A stretch of DNA of 64,000 nucleotides from Unio delphinus (taxonomy: Eukaryota; Mollusca; Bivalvia; Unionida; Unionidae): contig JAQISU010001235.1 of NCBI GenBank assembly GCA_029339505.1, positions 34,757,315-34,821,314 of the forward strand, given 5' to 3'. Of this stretch, positions 36,372 through 48,091 are shown in pieces. Numbering within the stretch: position 1 is the stretch's first letter; each line of letters starts with the position of its first letter. The notes under the pieces were generated by a model. It was not told the origin of the DNA. It saw only the letters and a program-made list of their open reading frames with translations, and ran no database searches. Position numbers and translations under genes: made by a program.

Positions 36372-36839
36372 TACAAAACTGAATGAAAACCTGCTTTATG
36401 CTTTCATTTTGTATGGACAATCTGAAACAAAGTTCCCACATGAAGAAAGAATTTCCTGAGAATGGACCTAAGTTCAATTTTCAGGTCCAAGTTCAAGCAC
36501 TCGCACAGCACCATGTAGTAGTGAGATGCATGTATCCGGAACTGCAAAGAAAAAAATTCAAATTAGATCAACTCTGCATTCCCATAGAATATTTAACATG
36601 AAACATTTTTTTAGCATAAGTTTTTAAAAAGTGTTCATCTTTAATGACAAATATTTGTGCCTTGCTAGAAACAATATAAAACTGCATATTATGTCAAACT
36701 GTAACAAGTATATTTTTGCAGACAAGCTGGGTCAGATAAATTTGTCCCACAAACCTCCCAAAGAAATTACTCATTTGGATTATATGATGAATCACAGTAC
36801 TGTAGACCTGATTTGAAACACTAATTCTAGGGGTCACTA

Positions 36840-38770
36840 GTCACTGCCTACATCAAAGAGGGAATGCCTTGGAATCAAGTTCGGAATATCATGGTTTGAG
36901 TGGTACTTGTACGAGGGCAAGTTCATATTGGAAACTGACCACCAACTCCTTGCCTATTTGGCGCAGGCGAAATTATCAAATGGACACTTAATGCGATGGT
37001 CGCTGTTTTTACAGCAGGAGCAGATAGATACATATCAGATATATGAAAGGAACAGAGAACGTAGGCACTTATTTCATGAGTAGGAGCATTGAAATGGCAT
37101 AGATCGGTCTGTAAATAACTGTATGTCAGGTGTATATTTGTGTCCGTAGTCAGCATGTGGCATCGATATGATTTTTCGTTTATTGTGTGTGTAATGCACA
37201 TTTGCATCTGGAGCAAATGTGGGGGAATAAAATCCTGATTTTATTCTCAAGTGTGGGGTCTTATTTTGGTCACGTTGTAAGGATTAACCAGATTGCAACA
37301 TGTATATGTTAGACCCTGAGGCTAATAATTTTGCGCAGTCAATATGTATGAAGGTCAATTCGGCAAACAATGAGGTGTCAAGCCAGTTATTTGACGTGGT
37401 CATAAAATTCGTGCCTGGCCTTATTTTGGGTAGTCAGTTACATAATAATAATTGACATCACATGTTTCGCAGTTAAGTGGTGGGATTCTGTGTTCGCATC
37501 AAAGGAACATCAAGTTTGGGTCGTAAATCCACCCCTGACAGACTGTTGGGAGGGGGCAGTGTCTGATAATGATATGAATTAACATCCATTTGGAATTGAG
37601 CAAGGCGTGGCCAACATCAGAATTGCAAGCTTAAATCTGTTATCTTGAGAACTAAATGACAGTAGTCGCTAAACCAGTCTGTGGATATTATAAGGGAAGA
37701 TAAGCTACTCTGACATCAGTATAATTGGCGGGAAACTTGTTTGTCTGGGAATTACAAGGAGCTTCAGTACAGGTCAGTGACTATTTACTCGATTGTTGTG
37801 AATTATTATGGCAAAGTAAGTGTACTTTAATTATAGCAGTATGTATACTTTAGTACGTAGAATTACTATTTGTAGGGTTTGATTCATTTGTAATGTTTGA
37901 TATACGTGCAGATTTTGAGATATGAGCAATGTTTATGTAAAGAATTAATATTGTAATTTGCTATTTGGTTAATTCGTAGTAACCTCATACATTTATTCAT
38001 TTGATATTATAGATTTGCAAATGTTGAAATATAAACTTTGTATAATGGCTGCTGTTAGCAACATTAGTTAATAGGGATTTGCCAATTTGTGTATACATGT
38101 ATTTTGTAGGAGTATCATGTGTAAGGATATATTCGCACATGGATATGTGGATATATGTATACACTTTGTAGAGCTGCAATGTACAGAAATGCGTCTGATT
38201 ATGGGATATTGTTTTGGAGAATAAGATTGAGTCAGAATCTATATATACTGTGTACATAGAGAGATTGGGTGTTTTTGATGGGCACAAATGCGTGACGAAA
38301 GAAGGTAATGGCTTATCTAATGATATTGTTGTTTAGTGTGAGTTAGATAGCTAGGGGAATATGCTGTGCTAATGTCCTTGTGTGTTAGTACAGGAAGCTT
38401 TTAGGGACCAGAGGAACTGTAGGAGAAAAAAAAATTAATCCAGTGCAGTTGGTTTAAGTCTCTGGGAAACAAAACAAAAAGGAACAACAGAAGCAGAAGT
38501 TATGCAGACTGGAGGGAATTGGATTATCAGTCCAGAGAAAGATCATACAGATGTGTAGGAACACAGGACACGTGGAAAATCTATCACACTAAGTCAGTTG
38601 ATGAAATAGGCCCTCACTTGATCGAGTGAAAGACAAGTGATAGGGTTTTAAATTTGTGTCTTATTTGAGAAATGACTATCTGTTAATGAATGATATTAAA
38701 TTGTTGTTTACTTGAATGTCACATTTTGTGTATTCATTAATTTAACTGTCGGCATCACTGACTGGGGGTT
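36840..38770 (+). mobile_element. 5'-truncated Ty3-like element: RNase H end plus LTR
   Basis: The RNase H C-terminal half (36,845-37,102) is followed by non-coding DNA with G-rich tracts that could be the polypurine tract: TGTGGGGGAATAA at 37,208 and GGGAGGGGGCAG at 37,550. A TATTATAAGGG TATA-like site lies near 37,687. The sequence ATCACTGACTGGGGGTTCGG near 38,755 could be an LTR end followed by a primer-binding-like TGG, though that would be odd after a 3' LTR. Exact LTR limits are unresolved. No integrase follows RNase H. Confidence 0.55.
36845..37102 (+). pseudogene. RNase H C-terminal fragment, pol ends right after it
   Basis: EWYLYEGKFILETDHQ, LLAYLAQAKLSNGHLMRWSL and FLQQ (36,901-37,020) match the second half of Ty3-like RNase H, including the TDH segment. 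After one frame change, GTENVGTYFMSRSIEMA runs to a stop at 37,100-37,102. In ordinary Ty3/Gypsy elements integrase follows the SR motif; here the frame closes after five residues and only non-coding DNA follows, as in gmr1-like elements. Confidence 0.75.
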
Positions 38771-40159
38771 CGGAGCTTTGCATTTCTCTATCACTACTTC
38801 AATTTCTGACAAAAACGAGCCTGGGTGGGTCTTCTGTAATAATTTAAATATCATTGGGAGCACCCCACTCCAACCTAAATAAAGGGAAACCTTTACAGTA
38901 ACTTACCGCATTTGGATGGAAAATTATGAACAAGTTTTTCTTATCCATACTGCATGTCATTGGGTATGAAGTATAGCTTAGAAAAAAAGGAGTTCATATC
39001 TTCTCATACAAATGTAGCAACCTTTTTATTATTTACCCATTCTGCTTTTCTACATAATGCTGAATTATAAAAAGAACACACTTCAAGAAACAAAGTAACT
39101 GAATGTCTGCTAGAATACACAAGTGTAGTGAATAAAATAAGTCACAGAATTGCACACATACAACCTCTAAGCAAGCTTTTAACTTGTTATTCTCTGGTGT
39201 CGGTTTATGTGTCAGATTGTAGTACCATACTTCCAAGCTCTGAAGTGTCAACAACAGTTAAGGTCTATAGCATCGAGGTCATGCATGATACACCAAAGTG
39301 GGTGGTAGTAGAGAAATGTAGACAGATGTAGCTCTACAATGATACCAAATAATCTGGACTTTCTACTTGCCTTATAAAATAGTGAAGGACAAATGAATTT
39401 GAGATGTGATTTTTTCACACCAAACGTTTTTTCACTGCTGGAAGTCGGAATACGTTTCCAGATTTTAGACTTTTTTGTACAATGTCTAAGGCAGACCTGT
39501 CTGAACTGTGCACAGACAGGTGAACCTGTGCATAAAGTAGGAAAAGTTGGACATTTGGAGTAAAAGGTGGCCAGGACATGAAAATGATGGGTCCAACAAG
39601 CCAAAAAAAAAGAAAAAAAGTTCAACTTTTACCCTCCTGCACATGAGCGAGTGAAATAGCCAATGAAAAGCAATGTTTTTAACTAGGCATCATCAAAATC
39701 TTGTAGACGCAGAAGTATTCAGAGGCAGTTCCCAAAATGTTTTTCCTACTCCCATTTCTGGCAAAAATGACAAAAATTTTCAGGGGTTAATGAACTGATT
39801 AGATAGCATACTGAAATTTTTTGGTCTACTTAAATTTGAAATTGACAGTCATACTGTGCATGATGGCACCTTGGCACAACTTTTCAACCTGGATTGGAAT
39901 AGAGAGATTTTGGTTTTCTATTCATCCAACTAAATTCTACTTTCCTAGTAGTGATGCACTGGATTTATTAACTGGGTCAATTCCAACTGATATGTGATAC
40001 ATATGGCTGGAAGCGATTGGCCTTGAAGCAAGATGCACAGGTTTTGTTCTGTCACTGATAGTTTGCCATTATAAGGTGGTAAAAATATCAAATTCTTTTA
40101 ATTGGAATTCAGAAGAAGATGCAGTATTAAATAATTTGTTAGGGTTTATCAAATTCACC
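38771..40159. other. No gene seen
   Basis: AT-rich intron-like DNA. A 125-codon minus-strand frame (39,248-39,625) has no recognisable domain or splice phase that fits the ARFGEF exons. Confidence 0.45.
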
Positions 40160-42120
40160 CTCCACCTTTATTTGCTACTAAGAGAAACCTCCGAAAGATA
40201 TATAGAATCACACTAATACACGACATCCAAGCAAACCTAACAACTTGCTTACCTCCTACACCAGAACAATTCGATAACCGCCTGTGTTCATTACTTGAAA
40301 AACATGCCACAGCCACCAAGTGCAGAGTATCAATTCAAAAGTGTTCTCCATAGAATAGCAGTGTTTAGGGATCAGTTTTTTGCACTCCTAAAAGAGACCG
40401 CCGTAAAACGTAGAGGCTTTGGCTTTCAACCAGACTCACTATTCATAAACAAATCTATGAAGCCGCCATGAGGAACGTCACAAACAATGTCCATTTAGCC
40501 AAATTATCCTACTACAGTGCTAAGATCACGGACAGTTCCAACTGCAAAGAGCTCTCAGAGATTACTAAGAAACTAATGTCAAAGGAACAAATGTACACCA
40601 CTTCCAACTACCTTCTCTCCAGTACACCTTCTGGACCTGTTTGCAAATTTCTTTCGTGACAAGGTACAATCCATTAGAGGTAAGCTTGACAAAACTATTT
40701 CAATTCACTTCCAACTACCTTCTCTCCAGTACACCTTCTGGACCTGTTTGCAAATTTCTTTCGTGACAAGGTACAAACCATTAGAGGTAAGCTTGACAAA
40801 ACTATTTCAATTGACTTGCCATCACCATACAGTTGCGACACAGACTTTCAGCGACAACCGCTAGCAGCATTTGAACCTGTCTCTATGGAATTAGTACAGA
40901 CAATTGTGATGAAGTGTGCACCAAAGTCGTGCGAACTTGATCCAATTCCAAAAATCACTATTGTTTGAGTGCTGTTATTAATACCTCTCTCTATTCCAGG
41001 GAATTTCCATCATTTTTCAAAACTGCCACTGTAAAGCCTCTGCTGAAGAAACCAACACTCGACCATAACGATTGTATCTGCAAATGGAATACACTTCAGA
41101 CCAGTTGATCTATGTTGCAGTGTTCCACAGGGGTCTGTTCTTGAACCTGTTGCTTCATTCTATACACTCAGCCACTCTCAGTGTCATAGATCATCATCCA
41201 GTATCTCACTAACAGAACGCTGATGACACCCAAATATACAAGTCTAGCCACCCAACTGAAATTGATGTTACCATCCAAGGAGTAGGAGGTGCATTTCTGA
41301 TTTGAAATCATGGATGACATATAACAAGCTGCAGATAAATGATGATAAAACTGAGGCCATTCTGATCATAACACAAAGACTTTCTCATTCACATCTTTTA
41401 CCTCAAACAGTAAATATCAGCAACACCAACATTAAATTCACACAGTCAGTATGAAACCTAGGTGTTACTCTGGACAATACTCTCACATTGCATCCACATG
41501 TCATGAACATATGCAAGGAGGCCGCATATCTTAAGCTGAGACGCATCAGCTCCATTCGCAAGTATCTTTCAGTTGATGCCACTAAAACAAGTGTTCATTA
41601 GTACTTCTTCAAAACAAGTTGAACATACAGCTGCTTTGATTATCTTTAGAGTACCACACTCAGAGCACACCTCCCCGCTGCTCTGTACCCTACACTGGCT
41701 ATCCATTTGATTGAGAATCAAAAACAAAATTTGTTCTCAGTCCAGCATACCTATCTGGCCTCACCCATGTGTACAAACCAGCAAGATACTTATGCTCCTC
41801 TTCTGACAATTGTATACTCATTATTTCCCAAACTGAAAACGAAGACTTTTGGACAATGTTCTTTTGTATACCAGAGTCAAGCAAAATGGAATGAATTGCC
41901 CATTGAAATTAGACACAAAGACACAGTGGTCCATTTTAAAACTTTTTTGACTGCAATAACTAACTTAAAGACCTAATAATGTTTCCTACCATTTTTTGTG
42001 ATCTTAATTTCATGGTGTTTTGTTTTTTATTTTTGTCCTCATATCATTATATTTGTTGTAAAGCGCTTAGAGATTCTAAAGATTAGGCGCTATACAGTCC
42101 CCATTGTTTTTATTATATTT
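40160..42120 (+). mobile_element. 5'-truncated, decayed LINE (CR1/Jockey-like), RT and 3' end
   Basis: Plus-strand reading gives traces of the endonuclease-RT linker. SVPQGSVLEP (about 41,115-41,146) and ADDTQIYKSS (41,219-41,248) are RT motifs, NLGVTLDNTLTLHPHV (about 41,456-41,503) comes after the palm, and the C-terminal part lies in an open frame at 41,707-41,976 (FVYQSQAKWNELPIEIRH). The 3' end GTAAAGCGCTTAGAGA and TTAGGCGCTATACAGT is typical of LINE tails of this group. A 106-bp perfect tandem duplication interrupts the linker (40,600-40,813). Several frameshifts; inactive. Confidence 0.8.
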
Positions 42121-42265
42121 ACTGACCTGTGATTTATACAAGAATGTGTCAAAATATGCAGAATTTACCAATCATATAAAATATATGAAATAAAACTTTT
42201 ATACTCCAACACAGTAACATCCTGACCATGTTAAGTGTCATCCTTGACTGTCCCAAACAAATAAA

Positions 42266-42775
42266 TTAAGTTTTTAGGCACTGTCATAGGGTATGTGTGT
42301 TTGTTGAACATTAAAGTTTTCAGGCATCATCATAGGACATCTGTGTTTATTGAACATGTAAGTTTTCATGCATTGTCATAGGGCATGTGTGTTTATTGAA
42401 CATTTAAGTTTTCAGACACAGTCATAAGACATCTGTGTTTATTGAACATTTAAGTTTTCAGACACAGTCATAAGACATCTGTGTTTATTGAACATTTAAG
42501 TTTTCAGACACAGTCATAAGACATCTGTGTTTATTGAACATTTAAGTTTTCAGACACAGTCATAAGACATCTGTGTTTATTGAACATTTAAGTTTTCAGA
42601 CACAGTCATAAGACATCTGTGTTTATTGAACATTTAAGTTTTCAGACACAGTCATAAGACATCTGTGTTTATTGAACATTTAAGTTTTCAGAAAAGTCAT
42701 AAGACATCTGTGTTTATTGAACATTTAAGTTTTCAGGCATTGTCAAGGAGCATCTGCGTTTATTGAACATTTAAA
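42266..42775 (+). repeat. 46-bp tandem array, about 11 copies
   Basis: Unit CATTTAAGTTTTCAGACACA then GTCATAAGACATCTGTGTTTATTGAA; outer copies are more diverged, central six nearly identical. It lies in the intron downstream of the last ARFGEF exon found. Confidence 0.95.
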
Positions 42776-42823
42776 TTTACACGAACACATTTATTGTGAA
42801 TAAAGAGCATTTAAAAAACTCAC

Positions 42824-42941
42824 CCTGTCATCTGACATTTTAAGGATTCGTGTGAGGATAAGTAAGATAAGGCTACTCCAAGCGTCTCTGTGACTGTCTG
42901 ACTGAAGAGACATGTAATACTCCAATGATGATGAGCAGACT
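42824..42941 (-). CDS. ARFGEF1/2: ARFGEF1/2-like exon (penultimate or late)
   Basis: 118 bp between acceptor TAATTTCAG and donor GTGAGT. The first base completes a Gln codon begun in the previous exon. The remaining 39 codons read VCSSSLEYYMSLQSDSHRD then AWSSLILLILTRILKMSDDR, matching the BIG C-terminal helices (family pattern: SESHREAW...LLLLTK.LKISD). The exon ends on a complete codon. The following exon, expected to encode the last helices, is not visible in the window. Confidence 0.9.
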
Positions 42942-44802
42942 CTGAAATTAAAATGGAATTTTGTCATAAATAATGTATTTACAAAAAGCCCACAGCTGCC
43001 TGCATGTTGAACCCATGTTCATGCCTAGTGAACATGACCCAAAGGTTAAAAAGGGGAGAAAATATGGGACATATATTGATTTGCCTTGGCTTCATATTAG
43101 ACCATATGATAAGCAAATAATTTGTTTTTAAACAAAACCTTTAAAAAAATGTTGATGACACTGGTGGAAATGTGTTGTCTTGAGTCACCACCAAAGTGGT
43201 AGCATTTGTAGCATTTTTTTTCTTTCTGATAATATAAAATCTCCAGTATTTAGAATTAGAAATTGAAGTCTACTATCAATAATCACATTCTAACAAGCAT
43301 ACAAACTTTCTGACAAATGGTCCATGTAACAGCAATGCAAAACATGTATTAAATTTCACTTTTAGGGCATACTGTGGTATCCTATATTTTATTATAGTGT
43401 CTTTTTGCATGTCTTGGTTGCCCTATTAAATACCAGGTGATAATAATCAAAGAATTTTTAAAAGAAATCTAAAATAGTAAAAACACTTGACATATCATTA
43501 CACTTCCAAAATTTAATGGCATCTTCCATTTCACTAGTAAATATCATCTCATATGAAATATACGGTAACTCCATGCATGCCTTTCATTAGAATGAATATT
43601 TAAGGTTTTTGTTGTTGCCTTTATGTTTGAGTGACTGTATAGCACATAAATGTCTACTGGTTTGATATGTGCAATTTTATGAAGCCCAATTGTTGCAAGC
43701 ATCATAATTTCTGTATGCTTTTTAACATCATTTTATTTAACCCACATTTCATCTAGGCATTATTAAATGAAAGACTTGCAACCTACTTTGTGTCCAGACT
43801 AAAACTAAAGTTGGATTTTTAAAAAAAAATTAATAAACTGAGAAAAATATAACATTTTGTCAGATACTTATTGAACTGAAAATTATGCAAATACAAACAT
43901 GGATGACCGTTTAAATAAGATGCAACTAAAGGGGAAAGTCTTAAGACAACAATAGAGGCCTTAATTTATAAAATAGCAAAAAATGAGCTTGACATAAGTC
44001 TTCTTCATGTAAAGCTTAAAACCAATGTGAAAAAGCACAGACAAAATTTGGATGCAAATGAGAGGTAAAATTCCATGTGTAACAGGGACCATAAGTCTGC
44101 TAAACCCTGTTGTAAAATGGCTACAGACAAACCTGACCTAAGACTTATTTGTAAATAATTATAAAAATTCTGGTTTGACTCCATGAAGTCCAATGAAAAT
44201 TATTAAATGGAAACAAAATTCTGATGAAAGTGAAGGGCAAGGTCAAACTGACATTATGGCTGTGTTAAATTTCATTAGCAAATGGTGTAAAGTCAAACTG
44301 ACATTATGGCTGTGTTAAATTTCATTAGCAAATGGTGTAAAGTCAATCATATTTAAGTCTATTAATTGCAAAGCTTTGTACTAAATTTTTGGTTCCAATC
44401 CTTGTAGCACCTCAAAAGTGACTGGGAAAAAAACAAAATTATGTGGCAACTGATGAGAAAAATTCTAGGTCACACATGATCATATCTAAGGGTCTTCTTT
44501 ATTCAAAACCACAAAATTTACGTTGGAAACATGCTGTCTCTATATTGAGCTGAAACAATGCTTTTGAATAAATGTAACAGGATACAGTCATTGGTAACTC
44601 TTCATGTCATTTTCAAAGTCATGGTAGACAAATAAAAAACATGGGTGGTTTGCTTAGTAATGATTATCTAAAATAAATATCATTCATGGTTTAGGTAATT
44701 TCAACATTTGCCTCAATATTTTGCTTCATACACAGGTTCAGTTTTGTTCTATATGTTCCAGCAAATGTCAATGAATAATCCTTTTATAATCTACAGACTT
44801 AC

Positions 44803-44941
44803 TGTATAAGCCTCTGCTCCACCTGTGGCCAGGCTGCTGTCCTGGATTCATCGTTGTACATCCGGAACAGAATTCGAAACAAGCAAGCCAGACTCTGAGT
44901 CTCTTGTTTCATCAAGTTTGGCTTGGCCTTTCCTTTAAACC
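44803..44941 (-). CDS. ARFGEF1/2: ARFGEF1/2-like exon
   Basis: 139 bp between acceptor CCATTTCAG and donor GTAAGT. Two leading bases complete Gly. Then 45 codons read [39 protein letters not shown] and VEQRLI, and two bases (CA) are completed by the next exon to Gln. This is one of the best conserved parts of BIG proteins (the FKGKSKPNL...LRILFRMY region). The intron upstream is 9.1 kb and holds the LINE and the DIRS element. Confidence 0.95.
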
Positions 44942-45518
44942 CTGAAATGGGTTAAATAAATGTTGTGGAAAAATATGCCCTTGTTTTGAGCCATCTCAAA
45001 TCGAGATTTTTCATATTGATAGTGTTATGTATTTGTGATTTGTGTGTTTGAGTTTTGGGCCATGAGTGTAGATTATATTTTCCGATACAGCTATAAATAA
45101 ACGTTTACTAGCTTTAAACTAGCCAAAATAATGAACTTGTTTACAAGTTTGGGGAAATTATGTATTGTGACATATGTCATGATGGTTGTATTTTGACACA
45201 AGTCAGCTATTATGAAATAAGTCACATGGATACACTGAATTGGGACACAAAGCCATTATAAAGTCATGTATATGATATAATTATCATTATTCCTAATTCC
45301 TATTATTGAAATAATATATGTATGTACATGCATTTAATGTTGCCTTTAAATTTAATTTGAAAGGAATCTTTTATTTATGAGTGCATACCATATTGTCAGC
45401 AAGTGATGGGGACTGAACTTGATCTTCATGTGCTATTTCATTCCAAATTTAATTGCAGTGCATCAAGTCCTTACAAAAGTTTTTGAGTTTAAATGAAATT
45501 GAGGGCAAAGTTACAAGC
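44942..45518 (+). mobile_element. Ty3-like LTR 5' fragment in ARFGEF intron
   Basis: The stretch 45,085-45,170 aligns with the pre-LTR/LTR start of the 12-17 kb element: GCTATAAATAAACGTTTACTAG, then AAAATAATGAACTTGTTTACA, then AGTTTGGGG. Downstream is a TATA-like ATTATAAAGTC (45,256) as in an LTR U3. No coding sequence is attached. Limits are uncertain; the outer parts of this interval show nothing else. Confidence 0.4.
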
Positions 45519-45752
45519 TATCAAGAAACATAAATCCATCCATACAACTTTGCCAGGAAAAAGTGAAGTCATATTTAACCAAACACTTGCTGTTACACCC
45601 TAATCAATCAGGCACATTCATGTGAGACTGCCTTGATCTCCCTAACTGATAAATGGCTTCAAGCACTTGACCAAGGTAAAATAATAGGATCTGTATTTGT
45701 AGATTTCAGGAAAGCGTTTGACATGGTGGATCATGAAATCCTTTTGAAGAAA
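45519..45752 (+). mobile_element. LINE, left part, interrupted by the DIRS element
   Basis: The plus strand encodes RT traces: LLLHPNQSG, then after a one-base shift CETALISLTDKWLQALDQG, then SVFVDFRKAFDMVDHEILLKK (about 45,690-45,752) with the catalytic F-x-D-x-x-x-AFD block. The frame is broken at 45,753 where the DIRS element starts and resumes at 52,514. It is CR1/Jockey-like in wording. Confidence 0.85.
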
Positions 45753-45960
45753 GCAAATTTTTTAGTAAATTATGTTTCTCCGAGAATACTTACCCAATCA
45801 CATTACTTTAGGGATATTAGCCTGCTACCTCGCGAATCCAGCCCTACCAAAAGACGAAAATTCGTCTTTCCTGTCTATGTCATATAGACAAAGGGCAATA
45901 ACTCTTGCCCATTACCTCCCCTTGCCGCCCGTTAGGTGTCGCTTCTTTAGTTTTTAAGCT
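45753..45960. repeat. DIRS terminal inverted repeat (3' end of element)
   Basis: 45,795-45,955 is, as I read it, an exact inverted copy of about 52,331-52,492. The outermost 42 bases (GCAAATTTTTTAGTAAATTA onward) differ from the other end, as is normal for DIRS, and are found again, inverted, at 46,018-46,072. Confidence 0.95.
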
Positions 45961-46017
45961 GAGCGATATATAAAACACGAGGATGCTCGCATGGCGGGGT
46001 GGTTGGGAGGGTTTCTT

Positions 46018-46112
46018 AGTAATGTGATTGGGTAAGTATTCTCGGAGAAACATAATTTACTAAAAAATTTGCTTTCTCCTTTGAATACGTTCCCCAATCA
46101 CATTACTTTAGG
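46018..46112. repeat. DIRS internal complementary region (ICR)
   Basis: 46,018-46,072 is the reverse complement of the left outer end (45,753-45,807). 46,073-46,112 is the reverse complement of the right outer end (52,474-52,513). The junction falls at 46,072/46,073, marking where the ends meet in the circular intermediate. Established DIRS1 models use this region as template to complete the ends. Confidence 0.95.
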
Positions 46113-46389
46113 AGAATAAGTAATAGGAGGAGGGAATGCGGAGCATCCGACCTCCACCCCGGGTATCCTCTAGGGAATGATGGTTGGATTCCCCATGTGA
46201 ATGATAACCCGGTCTCCTAATTTTTCAATCAGCAACACAACCCAGGGTCACGTGATATGTGACCCTTTTATGCGGTTAAGAAGATAGTTATTGAAATCTT
46301 CTTACCTACGAAAATTTATCTGGCGAATCCAGCGAAGCTAATAGGCTGTGCTGATTGTTGCACATGGGTCTGGTGGGCGTCTGGGCTGC

Positions 46390-46996
46390 CCAACACCGGA
46401 CCTACTAGAATCAATGTTTGCCTCTGCGAGTACAAACTTGAAGATAAAACTGTAGAAGGTTGACTCTGCAACAGCTTCTATAAGGTGACTGATTTGCGAA
46501 TTCTCAGAGTACGCCGAGCGTATAACCCACTACAGCCATGAAGCAAGGGCTTGAATGGTGATATCTCATATCCCAGCTATCACCAGAAGAAAGAGGTGCT
46601 AGTATGTGACCTGACTCACCTCTATGCATTGAAATGGTGCTAGAGTGCCCAAACAGGATCTTACATGGCTGTTGATCCTGACTTATCTATAAAGAAAGCG
46701 AGCTAATGACGACTCGTTGATCGCAATGTATGGTAATCTATTTTGGACTACGAAGCCTGGCTGCGTCAAGAGGACCATCAAACCCTCTGATCGAAACGAA
46801 AGAGAGTTCGGGTCACTAGAAAGGACATGTAACTCGCTCACCCTGCATGCTGAAGCTAAGGCTATCAAGAAACCCAATTTGTATGATAGTAGCTTTAACT
46901 AATCGTGGGTTAAAGACTCAATACTGTCTGAATTGAGTCATGTTAAAACCCAGGACAGATTCCATTTGAAAACAGGGTGAGGGATATAAGTCGATT

Positions 46997-47033
<37 letters not shown>

Positions 47034-47400
47034 GTCTAAAGATCTGACAAATCTTTGTCATGGCTGATAGCACATGTACCAGAATGGCGGAATGTGTCTG
47101 ATATCATGGAGCGGTAACATTTGAGAATAACTGGAGCCAGATGTTTCTCCTCGAAAAGCCAGAGAAAAGTTGGCCAGTTGAGGGATTGTGACACTCAGAG
47201 GAACAATGTGAATGATATGGTACCAGTCTCTGAAAACATGCCACTTGCCCTCGTAAACCTTCAGAGTAGAGGGCCTTCTTGCTCTCGAGATTCTCTCCGC
47301 AATCAAAGATTTAAATTGTTTGTCTTGCAAGGCTGTCTGGACAAGAGCCAAGCTTGAACATAAAGACGGTCCGGACAGGGGTGGAACACCCCTGGCCGCG
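46390..47400 (-). pseudogene. DIRS tyrosine recombinase (YR), broken
   Basis: The N-terminal part lies at the end of a long frame (RRPSTLKVYEGKWHVFRDWY, about 47,200-47,260), as in DIRS recombinases. The middle, IALASACRVSELHVLS (about 46,826-46,872), carries the first catalytic Arg (46,842-46,844) in the usual R-x-SE context. A C-terminal trace with a possible STFYSFIFKF segment (about 46,440-46,480) corresponds to the region of the nucleophile Tyr. A T30 tract (47,000-47,029) and stops separate the N-terminal from the catalytic part. In an active element it inserts the circular DNA. Confidence 0.75.
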
Positions 47401-48091
47401 GTTGCTTGTGAATACTTGTGCTGACTGTAATCTTCCTGGGTAGATCTATCGCCTAGATTGAGTAGATCGGAGACCCAGGAGTTGTTCCATCTGAGAGGGG
47501 TAATCAGAACCATCTGACAATTCTGACCCCTTAACTTCTGGATTAATTCCAGTACCAAGACCGTGGGAGGGTAGGAGAATGCCCACAACCCTTCCCAGGT
47601 GATTGATCGAGCATCCACGACCCAAGCTTCTGGGTCTGGAACCTGTGAGATGAAAGGTGGACAACTTGCGATTCCATCTTGTTGCAAAAGATCAATCATC
47701 GGACGTCTCCAAAGTGTGTCAATTGGAAGAAAGTCCGATTGATGGAGTGACCATTCTGTGTGAATGACTAGATAGAGTGTCAGCCAAGACATTGAGTCTG
47801 CCAAGAATGTGTCTGAATTGTACATTGAGGTGGAGATTGTCGAACCAATGTAGAAATTGCCAGTTCAGATTGCACAGGTCTGGTGATTGGTGTCCCCTTG
47901 TTTTGAGGCAAGGCACCACCACAATGTTGTCTGACATAATGAGGGCAGTTTGTAATAAGAGTTGATCCTGCCCGAAATGAAAGGCATTGATGACAGCCGT
48001 TATTTCTGAAAGGTTGATGTGGAAAGGGCTCGCCCCTGGCACCCACGTGCCGCTGACAGTATCGAAGTTCGGCAACAGGTGGGCACCCCAA
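47058..48091 (-). pseudogene. DIRS RNase H and linker to the recombinase
   Basis: NLSEITAVINAFHF, then a DN-containing segment IMSDNIVVVPCLKTRGHQSP, then FRHILGRLNVLADTLS (47,795-48,010) match the RNase H domain of DIRS pol: ExxA, SDN and the final H...G..N..AD..S. The next frame (to 47,058) continues TEWSLHQSDF, VPDPEAWVVDARSITWEG and LITPLRWNNSW, the conserved linker of DIRS pol, and then enters the recombinase. A frame change occurs at about 47,760. The pieces are long and well preserved. Confidence 0.85.

Noticed and set aside
38750..38775. Primer-binding site after an LTR (TGGGGGTTCGG)
   Set aside because: It resembles a tRNA-primed site, but a 3' LTR should not be followed by one, and I cannot fix the LTR end; kept only as a remark.
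45772..45957. 61-codon frame also seen at 52,287-52,565 on the other strand (PNHITLGILACYLANPALPK)
   Set aside because: It is the DIRS inverted terminal repeat read in one frame at both ends; identical because the DNA is identical, with no sign of protein selection.
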